A DNA stretch of 64,000 bases from contig JASGHK010000005.1 of assembly GCA_049841135.1 (NCBI GenBank), positions 558,001 through 622,000 on the forward strand, read 5' to 3'. The position numbers and the translations under genes are program-made. This document shows, piece after piece, positions 34,562 to 42,935 of this stretch. The notes under the pieces are model-generated. The model was not told the DNA's origin. It saw only the letters and a list, made by a program, of their open reading frames with translations, and ran no database searches. The stretch is from JACRCT01 sp049841135 (GTDB taxonomy: Bacteria; Myxococcota; Myxococcia; Myxococcales; UBA5297). Within the stretch, counting starts at the first letter, position 1; each line of letters begins with the position of its first letter.

Positions 34562-34760
34562 TCATTGGCGACCGGTCTGGACTCCACGCATTCGCTGGCG
34601 TGGGTTGCGCGGGTGGCTCTTCCACGGCGGCATTGGGCTGCGCGCGCTCACTGAGGACTGGCAGGCTGCCTTTCTGCAGCGGCGTGGGACGTGGTCGCGA
34701 GGCTTCACCCAAGACGTGCCCTCGTTCTCGTGGTGGTTGGTGCCTCGACGACACCTCCCT
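34475..34760 (-). pseudogene. Decayed 3' end of a paralogue of the gene at 39405
   Basis: On the minus strand the last 28 codons read (M)IFKAVRM, one-base break, then MEHARPQRWDFMVGPPDANP and TAG at 34477-34475. This parallels VFKAVRMTMEHTKPLWWDFM and VGPPDAGP in the gene at 39405. Farther 5' only NAWSPDRSPM faintly recalls the homologue. The rest of the gap 34465-34845 shows no gene I can support. Confidence 0.6.
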
Positions 34761-34845
34761 ACCGCTCGGAACCGGTCGCGTCCTTTCGTTTTCAGGTCAA
34801 TCGGAGCGCGAATAGGACGGCTCAGACGATTGGCATTTCCCGAGA

Positions 34846-35565
34846 GTGAGTTCTTACAACAAGCTCACGGGCCAATTCACCTTCAATGCCATTGCCAGCC
34901 TAGAGGGACCGTCCTCAGCACAATACGAGTTCGCAGTCGGTGTAGTCATCGTGCTCTACTACAACTCCCACACGTTCTTGAAGGCACCGTCCCCGCTCGG
35001 CGTGGTTGGCGAAGGCGACAACGCGTCTCCCCCTGCGAATCGAGCGACCATCAGCAACCCGTTCGGGACGATCTCTCCAGCATCGTTTCAGGGCTTCATG
35101 ATCAGGGGCTTTGAGATTACGAGTGACCCTGCAATCACGGTCACTGAGCAGATCATCGACGTGTCCAATCCTCAGCTCGTGGGCACGACTCAAGCCTATG
35201 TCGACTGGAGTTGTGGACTGAAGTCCTCGGCCACCGCCAGCATCACTTGTGTCCTAAACCTTGTGGGCGTCTCCCATGCCTCATCTATCGTTTCGTCGCC
35301 TGGCACTCAACTGCGCACTCTTGGCCCTTCGGCGTCGGGCGCCAGCCAGAGTGTGACCTTGGACTCTGGGGTCGTGAACTGGTACGCGGCTCTCCAGAAG
35401 TCGCGCGCTTGGGTCAACGGGTCCGTACCGGGCAACCTGGTCGAAATCGCAGGCGGTGGCGTCAGGCAGGGTGGCAACTCCTACATCTGGGATGCGGTCG
35501 TGGATGGGGACCAGTTGACGACCTACCGACGCGAGGTCGTGATGAGGGAAGTCCAGCTCAAGTAG
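34846..35565 (+). CDS. Hypothetical protein in the atypical segment
   Basis: The 239-residue product (MSSYNKLTGQFTFNAIASLE to YRREVVMREVQLK) has no signal peptide, membrane segment or motif I know. It looks beta-rich with many Ser, Thr, Val and Gly residues. The GTG start at 34846 is forced by an in-frame TAG shortly upstream and has only a weak GAGA ribosome site. Codon use is less GC-biased than in most of the window, as in the following gene, and fits acquisition with it. Confidence that it is a gene comes from its uninterrupted frame in a region of lower GC. Confidence 0.6.
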   Translation: MSSYNKLTGQFTFNAIASLEGPSSAQYEFAVGVVIVLYYNSHTFLKAPSPLGVVGEGDNASPPANRATISNPFGTISPASFQGFMIRGFEITSDPAITVTEQIIDVSNPQLVGTTQAYVDWSCGLKSSATASITCVLNLVGVSHASSIVSSPGTQLRTLGPSASGASQSVTLDSGVVNWYAALQKSRAWVNGSVPGNLVEIAGGGVRQGGNSYIWDAVVDGDQLTTYRREVVMREVQLK

Positions 35566-35590
35566 CCAGGAGCGTTGTCGTATGCTTCGA

Positions 35591-35616
35591 GCCCGGGTGC
35601 CATTCGGCCCCCGGGC
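35591..35616. terminator. Possible hairpin after the hypothetical gene
   Basis: GCCCGGG (35591-35597) can pair with CCCGGGC (35610-35616). No T tract follows, so termination is uncertain. Confidence 0.3.
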
Positions 35617-35653
35617 CTGATTGCGCAACACTCTGCCTCGACTAGAGGTCGCC

Positions 35654-38600
35654 ATGCCTTTTGTTCGAGAATTCGCTGTGCTTGTCGCTGCCGTGGCTCT
35701 GGGCGCTTGCACCTGTGACGGCCGACTGGTGCCGATTGCAGGAGATCTCGCCGCCAGGCTGGAGGGCGGTACATTCTCGTACGATCTCGCCGTCGACTTG
35801 GGCACGGTCCTTCCTGGTCAACTGGTCGATCGGAAGCTCTACCTCAAGAACCAGGGAGGTTACCCGCTCGCCGTTGCGTCACTGAGCGTCGAGGGCAACT
35901 CCACTGTCCTGGGAAGCCCCTACAACGGGCACCCCTTTGCCATCGATTTGCAGCATGGCGTCACCCTCGAGCCTGGCGTCGAGCGTTTGACTCGAGTGTT
36001 GTTCTACGCCGCGCCTGAGCTGGCGACCTCCTCGATTGAGTACTCCTCGAATATCCGGTTGGTAGCCAGCGGCGCCCGTTCCGGCGATGTCTCTGTCCGT
36101 CTACGCTTGGTGGCGCGGGTCACCCCATGCCCCGACCTCCAGCCGGCGCAGGTCGACTTCGGCCCCACGCTTGTCGGCCGCCAGAGCACGCGGATCCTCT
36201 CAGTGGCCAATCCCACCTCCTACGAATTCACAGTCACGGCCCCCTTTGGCGCACTCGATGGTTCGCGATTCCGCTATCTGACCGCCTTTCCACTCCTCCT
36301 CCCGCCAGGCGGCTTCGCTGAGGTCTCGGTGGCGTTCGAGCCTGACCGTTCCTCCAGCTTCCAGGCCGAAGCGACCCTCTTCGCCGGCAGTTGCACCGCC
36401 ACGTCCTCACACCTGGCTGGCCTGGGGCTCGCCCACGCCATCGATTGGAGCCCCGACGCCATCGACTGTGGCTGGGTCCCGCTGGGATTGACCGCCTCCC
36501 GCTCGGTCACGTTGACGAACCGCAGCGCCACCACCGTCCGGCTGACCGACGCTCAAATCGTTCCTGACGCTGATGGCACGATCGCGGGAGACTTCCAGCT
36601 CCCTGAAGCAGAGTGGCCCTCGAGCTTCGCTCTCGCTCCTGGCCAAAGCACCACCAAGTCGGTCGTTTGCAGCCCTACGGGGCTTGACCAGAAGAAGGCC
36701 CGTCTCGAGATCGGCCTCGACATGCCCGGCCAAGCCCAGGCCTCGATCGAACTCTCCGAAGCGGGCGGTGGACCCGAGCTGGCTCTGGCCCCTGCCGCGA
36801 TCGACTTTGGTCAGGTCGCCTACGTAGCAGACGCCGCGCTCTATGAGGAGCGCCCCGTCGGCATCGGCAACGCCGGCAATGCTCCTTCCGGCCAAGAGCT
36901 GGCGGCAGCCCTGCGCCTTGGTACTCCGCGTGCCTACGATAGCGACATCGTTGGCCCCCCCTATTACCGAGTCGAAGTGGAGAACGCGAATACAGCCCCC
37001 GAAGAATTCTCACTGGAGCTGCCTCCCGACTTCGACGGCTCCGGGCGGATCGTCAGCGGGGCTTGGATCAACGCGACGGTCCGGTTCACGCCCCTGACCA
37101 CGGGACCCAAACGCGCCACCGTGGTCCTCGTCACCAACGACCTCCACGAGCCCATGGCCCGGCTCGCTGTCTCCGCCGAGGCGGTGGGGATGCCGCCGTG
37201 CTCGCTCCGGGTGCTCACCCCCTCGCTTGATTTCGGCATCGTCCACGCGACCTCGCCTCGGACCTTCGAGGTCATCCTCGAGAACCAGGGCACCGCCGCC
37301 AACCAGCGCTGCCTGCTCTCCGATTGGCGTCTCGATGGCTCCGCCGACGGCTTCTCGGCCGATATGCCACTCCAGGCAACGATTCTGGATCCGGGGGAGC
37401 GGCTGCGCGTGCCGGTGCGGCTGGCGCCGCAGGCCCCACCCTCCCACGACCCGGTCTTGCTCGCCGGGCTGCTCCGCGCCAAGATCTCCAGCCCGGCGAC
37501 GCCGTTCCTCGCGGTGAACCTGAGCGGGTACCGCGGACAGGCATGCCTGACCTTCTTGCCCGACCAGCCAGACTTCGGCACCATCCCTCCGGGAACGGCG
37601 AGTGCAGAGGTCAGCCCTCAGCTCCTCGACCTTTGTGGCGAGAATGTCACGCTATCCCAGGTCGCTCTCGAAGCGCCGGAAGGTGGCTTCGAGATGCAGC
37701 TCAGCGCCCCGATCCCCGCGACCGGTCAGGAAGTCATCTCAGACGACATCAGGAGACCCGCCCTCGCAGAAACGCATCCCTTCACGGTGCGCTTCCTTTC
37801 GCAGACTCCTGGCCAGTTCCAAGCACGGGTCATCGTGGACATCCTCCGCTCCGGCAAGCAGCTTCGCTATGTCTTGCCGCTGGCTGGAACAGCAGACGCG
37901 ACGGCTCCTACGGAGGTTGCCTACCAACAGGGCGGCAAAGATGCCGTGGACATCCTTCTTCGCGTCGAACCCTGGAACCTCAATTACACCGGCAGGGCGG
38001 AGGAGAAGGCAGTCTTTCGCGCAGAACAATTTGCCGCACAAGCCAGCACCTTGCTTCGGGTTCTCGAGCGAGCCGGCAGCGATTATCACCTTGGCGTCAT
38101 CGAACCGACCCAGGACGGCTATTATTGCTGGCCGAGCGACTGCTGGGCTGATGCTGGCATTCTGTATTCCGATTCCCTGACCCCCGAGCCATTTCTCACG
38201 CCCTCCACCCAGGATGCCGCGGCGAAACTCGCCAGAAAGATTTCGCCACATTCCCCCTTGGACCCGTACGTTTCCCACGACTGGGGCGGCTTTGGCGATT
38301 GGTTTGACCTCGTGCTCTGGCGTGCACTCACTCCACCGTTCTCCAATGTGCAGAATCTCGGATTCCGGCGGTCTGCAGCGCGGCTCTCCTTATTGGCCGT
38401 CGATAATGGCCACAACTGGTTCAGCCGCCATCCTGGAGCTGAGTTCCAGTACTATGCGCCGCATCCGCACAATCCTGGCGAGCTCGCCAAGTCCTTCATG
38501 GAGCTGGCTGGTCCACCGTACCTTGGCAGGCTCAGCTTTGCCCATATCTCGTTCATGTCCAATCTGGCCAGCCCCTATCCGTTTTGCGTAGAAAACGAAT

Positions 38601-38950
38601 CGGGTCTTCGCCTCGATTTCTATTCCTCTCAGGCCTATGCGCAGCTTTTCGGCGGCTCGCTTGGCGACCTGTGCCGAGGCAACGATACCGGCCTCTGGCA
38701 GGAATTCGCCGAGCAATTGGGCGAGACTGCGTCAGGAATGCGCCTGCGCTTTCCTCTGCGCACGCGCCCCGATCTCTCGAGAGGGGACATCGCAGTCACC
38801 GTCGATGGGACTGTCGTTCTGCCGATCGATTCGTCAGGAGCGGAAGTCTGGCATTACGACCCCGTCGCGAACGCCGTGCGCTTTGGCGTGGAAACGACCC
38901 CGTTGCCCGGTAGCAGGATCTCGATCCGGTACTACACCCTCGTGCCTTAA
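35654..38950 (+). CDS. Large lipoprotein with ASH/choice-of-anchor-D-like repeats and a degenerate vWA-like C-terminal domain
   Basis: Of 1,098 residues, the first 19 are a lipoprotein signal (AVLVAAVALGAC). Several Ig-like ASH units follow, each marked by a (V/I)DFG or PDFG strand and a ..VTL.N or ..LEN turn (QVDFGPTLVGRQSTRILSVA, AIDFGQVAYVADAALYEERP, SLDFGIVHATSPRTFEVILE, QPDFGTIPPGTASAEVSPQL). Near residue 760 starts a domain like the vWA domains that close related myxobacterial proteins, but where those read DILFVIDNSGSM this reads DILLRVEPWNLN, so the metal site is lost. SDYHLGVIEPTQDGY keeps the vWA flavour. ATG 35654 preserves the lipobox. The partial gene at the right edge of the window is a paralogue. 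GC is lower than in neighbours. Confidence 0.8.
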   Translation: MPFVREFAVLVAAVALGACTCDGRLVPIAGDLAARLEGGTFSYDLAVDLGTVLPGQLVDRKLYLKNQGGYPLAVASLSVEGNSTVLGSPYNGHPFAIDLQHGVTLEPGVERLTRVLFYAAPELATSSIEYSSNIRLVASGARSGDVSVRLRLVARVTPCPDLQPAQVDFGPTLVGRQSTRILSVANPTSYEFTVTAPFGALDGSRFRYLTAFPLLLPPGGFAEVSVAFEPDRSSSFQAEATLFAGSCTATSSHLAGLGLAHAIDWSPDAIDCGWVPLGLTASRSVTLTNRSATTVRLTDAQIVPDADGTIAGDFQLPEAEWPSSFALAPGQSTTKSVVCSPTGLDQKKARLEIGLDMPGQAQASIELSEAGGGPELALAPAAIDFGQVAYVADAALYEERPVGIGNAGNAPSGQELAAALRLGTPRAYDSDIVGPPYYRVEVENANTAPEEFSLELPPDFDGSGRIVSGAWINATVRFTPLTTGPKRATVVLVTNDLHEPMARLAVSAEAVGMPPCSLRVLTPSLDFGIVHATSPRTFEVILENQGTAANQRCLLSDWRLDGSADGFSADMPLQATILDPGERLRVPVRLAPQAPPSHDPVLLAGLLRAKISSPATPFLAVNLSGYRGQACLTFLPDQPDFGTIPPGTASAEVSPQLLDLCGENVTLSQVALEAPEGGFEMQLSAPIPATGQEVISDDIRRPALAETHPFTVRFLSQTPGQFQARVIVDILRSGKQLRYVLPLAGTADATAPTEVAYQQGGKDAVDILLRVEPWNLNYTGRAEEKAVFRAEQFAAQASTLLRVLERAGSDYHLGVIEPTQDGYYCWPSDCWADAGILYSDSLTPEPFLTPSTQDAAAKLARKISPHSPLDPYVSHDWGGFGDWFDLVLWRALTPPFSNVQNLGFRRSAARLSLLAVDNGHNWFSRHPGAEFQYYAPHPHNPGELAKSFMELAGPPYLGRLSFAHISFMSNLASPYPFCVENESGLRLDFYSSQAYAQLFGGSLGDLCRGNDTGLWQEFAEQLGETASGMRLRFPLRTRPDLSRGDIAVTVDGTVVLPIDSSGAEVWHYDPVANAVRFGVETTPLPGSRISIRYYTLVP

Positions 38951-39404
38951 CTGGCGCTCCAACTGGCGGCGCACGGAGCCACCCCTGTCGGTCGCCAGCC
39001 GCCCGCCGAGGGCTGAAGGCAACCGCGTTCCCACCGCTCGCGACCCCGTCGGATCGCTGGCGTCGTGCTGGCCGGCCTTGTGAACGACGCCACCGTCCGA
39101 CCGATCCTGCGGGCGCTGGCGCGGGAGGGTTCGCTTCTGCTCGCCGCGACCTTCTTCGCAGCTCTTGGCATGCGAAGCGGGTGTCGTCGAGGCGCCCGGG
39201 AGCCCGGCCAGAAGAGAGCCGCTCGGCCGGCGCTTCTCGCTCGATGGCGTGAGGTGCCACGCCTTGCGGAGCGCGCGGTACACCTTGTCGTCCTCTGCCC
39301 ATGCCGCCGTCCTCCCATTCGCACCAAGGAAGGGCAGCCTACCGGGCGCCGCCGGGGCCGGCAGGGACCCGTCCATGCACTGCTGACGAAGTAGCGGTTC
39401 GTGA
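38951..39404. other. Gene-free gap before the right copy of the direct repeat
   Basis: These 454 bp are again GC-rich. Frames are open on both strands, but none has a ribosome site, a domain or a sensible start. On the plus strand a frame ends TAG at 39392-39394 inside the repeat, which mirrors the methyltransferase stop in the left copy but encodes a different sequence. It may be decayed coding DNA. Confidence 0.4.
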
Positions 39405-39490
39405 CTACGGGCCTGCGTCGGGCGGGCCGACCATGAAGTCCCACCACAGGGGCTTGGTGTGCTCCATGGTCATCCGGACCGCCTTGAAGA
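39387..39490. repeat. Right copy of the 105-bp direct repeat
   Basis: It matches 34457-34561 with one base fewer. From 39405 on it is the 3' end of the intact minus-strand gene at 39405-39902, so the left copy is best explained as a fragment of a related gene. Confidence 0.85.
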
Positions 39491-39902
39491 CCGCCTCCGC
39501 TGGGATGGTTCCCCCAGCTTCCTCGTACCAGAAGCGGTTGCCCGCGTCCGGTGCGTCCACGCTGACGAGGATCGAAGGCAAGTCGGCTCCGCAGGCCAAC
39601 GTCGTGAGCGGCACGGTCTTCTGGCACCAGAGCCCGTGCTCCGCAGCCTCCAACCAGGCCGAGCGGATTCTCTGCGGCAGCGCCATGCGCCCGACCGGCA
39701 CCTCGTTCACCCCGGCATCGGGTACGAGCGCCTGATAGCGGAAGACCAGGACGATCTCCGAATTCCCGAGGTCGACGATGTTGTGAGCCTGGCAGTCGTG
39801 GTTCACGACCCCAAAGCGCTCGAGCGTCATGCACCCGTAGGGCCAGAACCTCTCGACGTCGACGATGCTCGGCGTGGGCCCGAGTCCCGGGCAGGCGGGC
39901 AT
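39405..39902 (-). CDS. Hypothetical protein, third gene of the SDR/cyclase operon
   Basis: The 165-residue protein (MPACPGLGPTPSIVDVERFW to TKPLWWDFMVGPPDAGP) has five cysteines and a beta-rich pattern (SEIVLVFRYQALV, LPSILVSVDAP, AEAVFKAVRM). No export signal is visible from this start. I do not recognise it. It begins 18 bp after the stop of the tocopherol-cyclase-like gene, so it is probably co-transcribed. No ribosome site stands out. A decayed paralogue end lies at 34475. Confidence 0.55.
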   Translation of the reverse strand: MPACPGLGPTPSIVDVERFWPYGCMTLERFGVVNHDCQAHNIVDLGNSEIVLVFRYQALVPDAGVNEVPVGRMALPQRIRSAWLEAAEHGLWCQKTVPLTTLACGADLPSILVSVDAPDAGNRFWYEEAGGTIPAEAVFKAVRMTMEHTKPLWWDFMVGPPDAGP

Positions 39903-39920
39903 GTAGTAGATTCGTGGCTG

Positions 39921-41066
39921 CTACCGGCTCTCTTCCCCGTACTCGCAGCCGGCCAGCTCGCCGTCGAAGGACTCCGCGAGCTCGTAGCCCTGGGCGGTCT
40001 TCCGGTACAGATCGAGCGTGCCCTGGCCCCAGCCGCCGTTCCACAGGTCCTTGTGGCGCCACTCGCCGTCGGGGTTCTCGTAGTTGACCTTGAGCATCGT
40101 CTCTCGCGCGCAGCGGAAGTCGATGACCACCTTCGCCGTCGAGTTCCAGGCCTCGAGCTTCCAGACGATGGCGTCGGGCTCGGCGTGGCAGTCGAAGCGC
40201 TGGCCGGGGCGCGTCCAGAACTTCGAGAAGTTGAACTCGTGCAGCGTGCCTTCGTGGTGGAACGCGACGAGCAGCCTGCGCTCGAGCGCCCGCCCGAACA
40301 GCACGGGCTGCGCACCGCCGACGTCGAGGCTGGTGAGCTCCAGGACCTTGCTCGAACCGCGGCGGCGGAAGCGGTTGCAGCTGAGCCAGACCCAGGGGCT
40401 CGTGTAGTCGGTGCCCCAGTTCTTGTCCTGGTAGCCTCCGCAGGTCGCGGGGTCGACCTCGAACCCCTCGCCGTCGAGCTCGAGGCTGCCGCGGTAGCGC
40501 GTGAGCATCCCCTCCACGTGCCAGAACATCTGGAAGGCGTTCGCGGCGCGGAAGGGCGCCGAGGCCCCGAAGCCGACGTCGTAGTGCAGCACCTTCTCGG
40601 CCTCGAGCTTCCAGGACATGCGGCCGCCGTCGCACATCAGCTCAGGATGGGCGGCCGCCTCCTCGGGCGTGACCGCCACGGAGCCTTCGAGGTGCGTCTC
40701 GGAGAGCGTCGCGTCGCCGATGCGCACCGCGAGCGGGCTCGACTGGACCTCGAGCTTCTGGATGCCGAAGAAGTTGTGGATCTGCCGGGCTGCCTTGGGC
40801 GCCCAGGTGCCGGCCTTGAGCATCGCGTAGGAGGGCTTGAGGCCACGGCGCTTGCTCTCGGGATGCTGGCCGAGGATAGGCTCGGCGCCGCCCAGCGCGG
40901 GGTTGATGACGTAGTACTCGATGAAGAACGGCTGCTCGGCGCCGGTGCGCTTGCTCTTGCCGACCAGCGAGTGCCACCACCAGTCGTAGCCACGGCGCGC
41001 CAGGCTGCCGCGCAGCATGTAGTCGTTGCGTGAGCTCACCGCGAGCCTCCCTCGAGTCTTTGACAT
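39921..41066 (-). CDS. Tocopherol cyclase-like family protein
   Basis: The 381-residue protein shows the beta-sandwich pattern of the tocopherol cyclase/CrtC-like family (Pfam Tocopherol_cycl). The clearest part is CGGYQDKNWGTDYTSPWVWL, corresponding to the EKNWG(x)nWxWxQ segment of plant and cyanobacterial enzymes. Others are FFIEYYVINPALG at the N terminus and FQMFWHVEGMLTRYRGSLEL. These proteins bind hydrophobic substrates; plant cyclase closes the chromanol ring of tocopherol. Heterotrophic bacteria rarely make tocopherol, so a different lipid or pigment substrate is likely. ATG 41066 is chosen because the conserved part follows closely. The SDR gene lies upstream in the same direction. 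Confidence 0.75.
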   Translation of the reverse strand: MSKTRGRLAVSSRNDYMLRGSLARRGYDWWWHSLVGKSKRTGAEQPFFIEYYVINPALGGAEPILGQHPESKRRGLKPSYAMLKAGTWAPKAARQIHNFFGIQKLEVQSSPLAVRIGDATLSETHLEGSVAVTPEEAAAHPELMCDGGRMSWKLEAEKVLHYDVGFGASAPFRAANAFQMFWHVEGMLTRYRGSLELDGEGFEVDPATCGGYQDKNWGTDYTSPWVWLSCNRFRRRGSSKVLELTSLDVGGAQPVLFGRALERRLLVAFHHEGTLHEFNFSKFWTRPGQRFDCHAEPDAIVWKLEAWNSTAKVVIDFRCARETMLKVNYENPDGEWRHKDLWNGGWGQGTLDLYRKTAQGYELAESFDGELAGCEYGEESR

Positions 41067-41190
41067 TCGACTTCGCCCGGAGCTTCGCTTCCCTCCGGGC
41101 GAAGTCGGCTCGGATAGTAGCCCTCTTCTCACGGTCGACGGGCCTGCCAGACCGCCGATCGTCCGGGACGCTCGAGCCGCCGGCGACGAA

Positions 41191-41985
41191 CTACTTGGGC
41201 ACATGGCGCTTCATCGCCCGTTGGATGAGGGCGGCGGCGCGACGCGGATCCAAGCGGCAGAGAACGTCAAGGAGCTTGGCGTCGCGGCCCACCAGCACCC
41301 GGTAGCGATTGCGCTCGATTCCGTCGACGACCTCGCGCGCCGCCTTGTCCGCGGGGTAGGCCCTTCCCTTCTCCGCACCGGCGCTCGACACCTCCAGGCC
41401 CGAGTTCTTCTTGATGTTGGTGGCGACCGCGCCCGGCAGCACCAGCGTCACGCGAACCCGGGTCTCCGCCAATTCAGAGTGCAGCGCCTCGGTGAGCAGC
41501 TTCACCGCTGCCTTCGACGCTCCGTACATCGACTGGCCGGGGAACGGGACGAACCCGCCCATGCTGCCGACGTTCACGATGTGCCCCTCTGGCCGCTCGA
41601 GGAGGCGTGGCAAGAAGGTCTTGGTCATGAAGACGGTGCCGGAGAGATTGACCGCCAGCACGCGGTCGATGGTCTGGTACTCGAGGTCCTGGAGCCGCAC
41701 GAACGGCTGGATGATGCCGGCGCAGTTGATGATTCCATCGACGCATCCGAAGCGAGTGGCGGTCGAGTCGGCCAGGCGCTCGACCGCGACGCGGTCGGCG
41801 ACGTCGACGACGAACGTGGCGAGCGAGTCGCCGGCCGTCGCCAGCGCCGCGGTCCCCGTCAGGCCTGCTTCGTCGATGTCCACCGCGGCGACGCGCGCCT
41901 TGCGACGGAGCAGCTCGAGGACGAGCTGGCGGCCAATCCCGCTTCCGCCGCCCGTCACGACGATGACCTTGCCTTCGACTCTCAC
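41191..41985 (-). CDS. Short-chain dehydrogenase/reductase (SDR)
   Basis: This classical SDR has 264 residues. The cofactor loop is TGGGSGIG (11-18), the acidic AAVDIDEAG suggests NAD preference, the structural motif is NCAG, and the active site is S (VGSMGGF) plus Y-x-x-x-K (MYGASKAAVK). The C terminus DAKLLDVLCRLDPRRAAALI resembles SDRs that act on lipids or sterol-like substrates. GTG 41985 is well supported by GGAGG 8 nt upstream. It overlaps the stop of a short upstream frame (GTGA) and leads the operon with the cyclase-like gene, so it may oxidise or reduce the same substrate. Confidence 0.9.
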   Translation of the reverse strand: MRVEGKVIVVTGGGSGIGRQLVLELLRRKARVAAVDIDEAGLTGTAALATAGDSLATFVVDVADRVAVERLADSTATRFGCVDGIINCAGIIQPFVRLQDLEYQTIDRVLAVNLSGTVFMTKTFLPRLLERPEGHIVNVGSMGGFVPFPGQSMYGASKAAVKLLTEALHSELAETRVRVTLVLPGAVATNIKKNSGLEVSSAGAEKGRAYPADKAAREVVDGIERNRYRVLVGRDAKLLDVLCRLDPRRAAALIQRAMKRHVPK

Positions 41986-42200
41986 GACAGACCTCCTGTG
42001 GCTGCACTGCCAGCTGCGCTCACCGCCTCGTGGATCTTGACCAGAGCAGGTGGCCCGCCGTCCCTGGCGACCAAGTATCCCTCGGTAGCGCCCTTCTCCA
42101 GCTCGGCCCGGGCGACGCCGAAAGCACGCACCGAGGCGGTTTTGTCCGCGGGCGCTGGGTCGCTGATGGCACTGGCCTCTCTCCGTCGGGGCCCGAGAGC
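41982..42200 (-). pseudogene. Possible 3' remnant of a gene upstream of the SDR
   Basis: A minus-strand frame ending TGA at 41984-41982 overlaps the GTG of the SDR gene (GTGA), the arrangement seen at other coupled genes here. Its last 70 or so codons (ASVRAFGVARAELEKGATEG, PPALVKIHEAVSAAG) look coding. Farther upstream the frame turns Pro/Arg-rich and no start signal is visible. It may be a truncated gene or chance. The spacer up to 42309 shows nothing else except the ribosome site of the next plus-strand gene. Confidence 0.3.
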
Positions 42201-42309
42201 ACACGAGGTCCCTGGATCGTCCGGCGCACGCGCCAGTGGTGGATCAGAAGCCAGTCGTGGTGGAGTTGGCTCCCGCGCGGAGCCGAACAGCGGGGAGGGG
42301 ACGCCGACG

Positions 42310-42885
42310 ATGGGATTGCTCGACAAGCCAGCCCAGGACGAGAAGCAGTTCAAGGTCTGCCGGGTCGCGGCGCGGACGGTGCCCGGCTCGGGACCCTCCT
42401 TCTCCGACGACCCGATGGCGCGGTCGTTCGAGGTGCGCTTCGTCGCCTTCGCGCTCTTCCTGCCGCTGATGTTCGTCCTGCTCGGGCTGGGAAAGCTCTA
42501 CCGGACCCTCGGCAAGGTCTGGTCGATCAACCTCGCCGCGCTCGTGGTCCTCGCCGTCGTCGGCGCCGTTCTCTGGAGGCGCAAGCGCGCCAAGGAGAAG
42601 AAGCCCGAGCGCGACGTCGACGAGCAGCTGCTGCGCTCCGAGGTGGTGGCGCTGCTCGCGTCCGGATACCTGCGGCCCACGGACCTCGTCTGGGAGCGCC
42701 AGGCGTGGGCGACGCTGGCCGAGAGCATGGAGTTCAGTGAGGAGGCCGGACTGCAGCAGGACCGCATCAACCGGGTCGAGCGGCTCAAGCTGGCGGCGTT
42801 CATCGTCCTGGGGCTGGGCGTGGCCGGCGTCGCCATCGTCGCGTTCGCGAACCTGGGCGCCCTCTTCGACTGGCTCCAGGACTGA
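42310..42885 (+). CDS. Membrane protein with GYF_2-like domain
   Basis: The 191-residue protein has three hydrophobic segments (FVAFALFLPLMFVLLGLG, INLAALVVLAVVGAVLW and LAAFIVLGLGVAGVAIVAFA). Between the second and third lies LLASGYLRPTDLVWERQAWA TLAESMEF, which resembles the GYF_2 motif (GxxxPxxLVWxxGMxxW) found in bacterial membrane proteins. A good ribosome site (GGGGAGGGGAC) precedes the ATG. The function is unknown. It converges with the Cys-rich lipoprotein gene. Confidence 0.7.
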   Translation: MGLLDKPAQDEKQFKVCRVAARTVPGSGPSFSDDPMARSFEVRFVAFALFLPLMFVLLGLGKLYRTLGKVWSINLAALVVLAVVGAVLWRRKRAKEKKPERDVDEQLLRSEVVALLASGYLRPTDLVWERQAWATLAESMEFSEEAGLQQDRINRVERLKLAAFIVLGLGVAGVAIVAFANLGALFDWLQD

Positions 42886-42935
42886 CGCCTACCGTCACGC
42901 GGACCGGAGTGTTTGATGGATGCGTCGCCGTGGCC

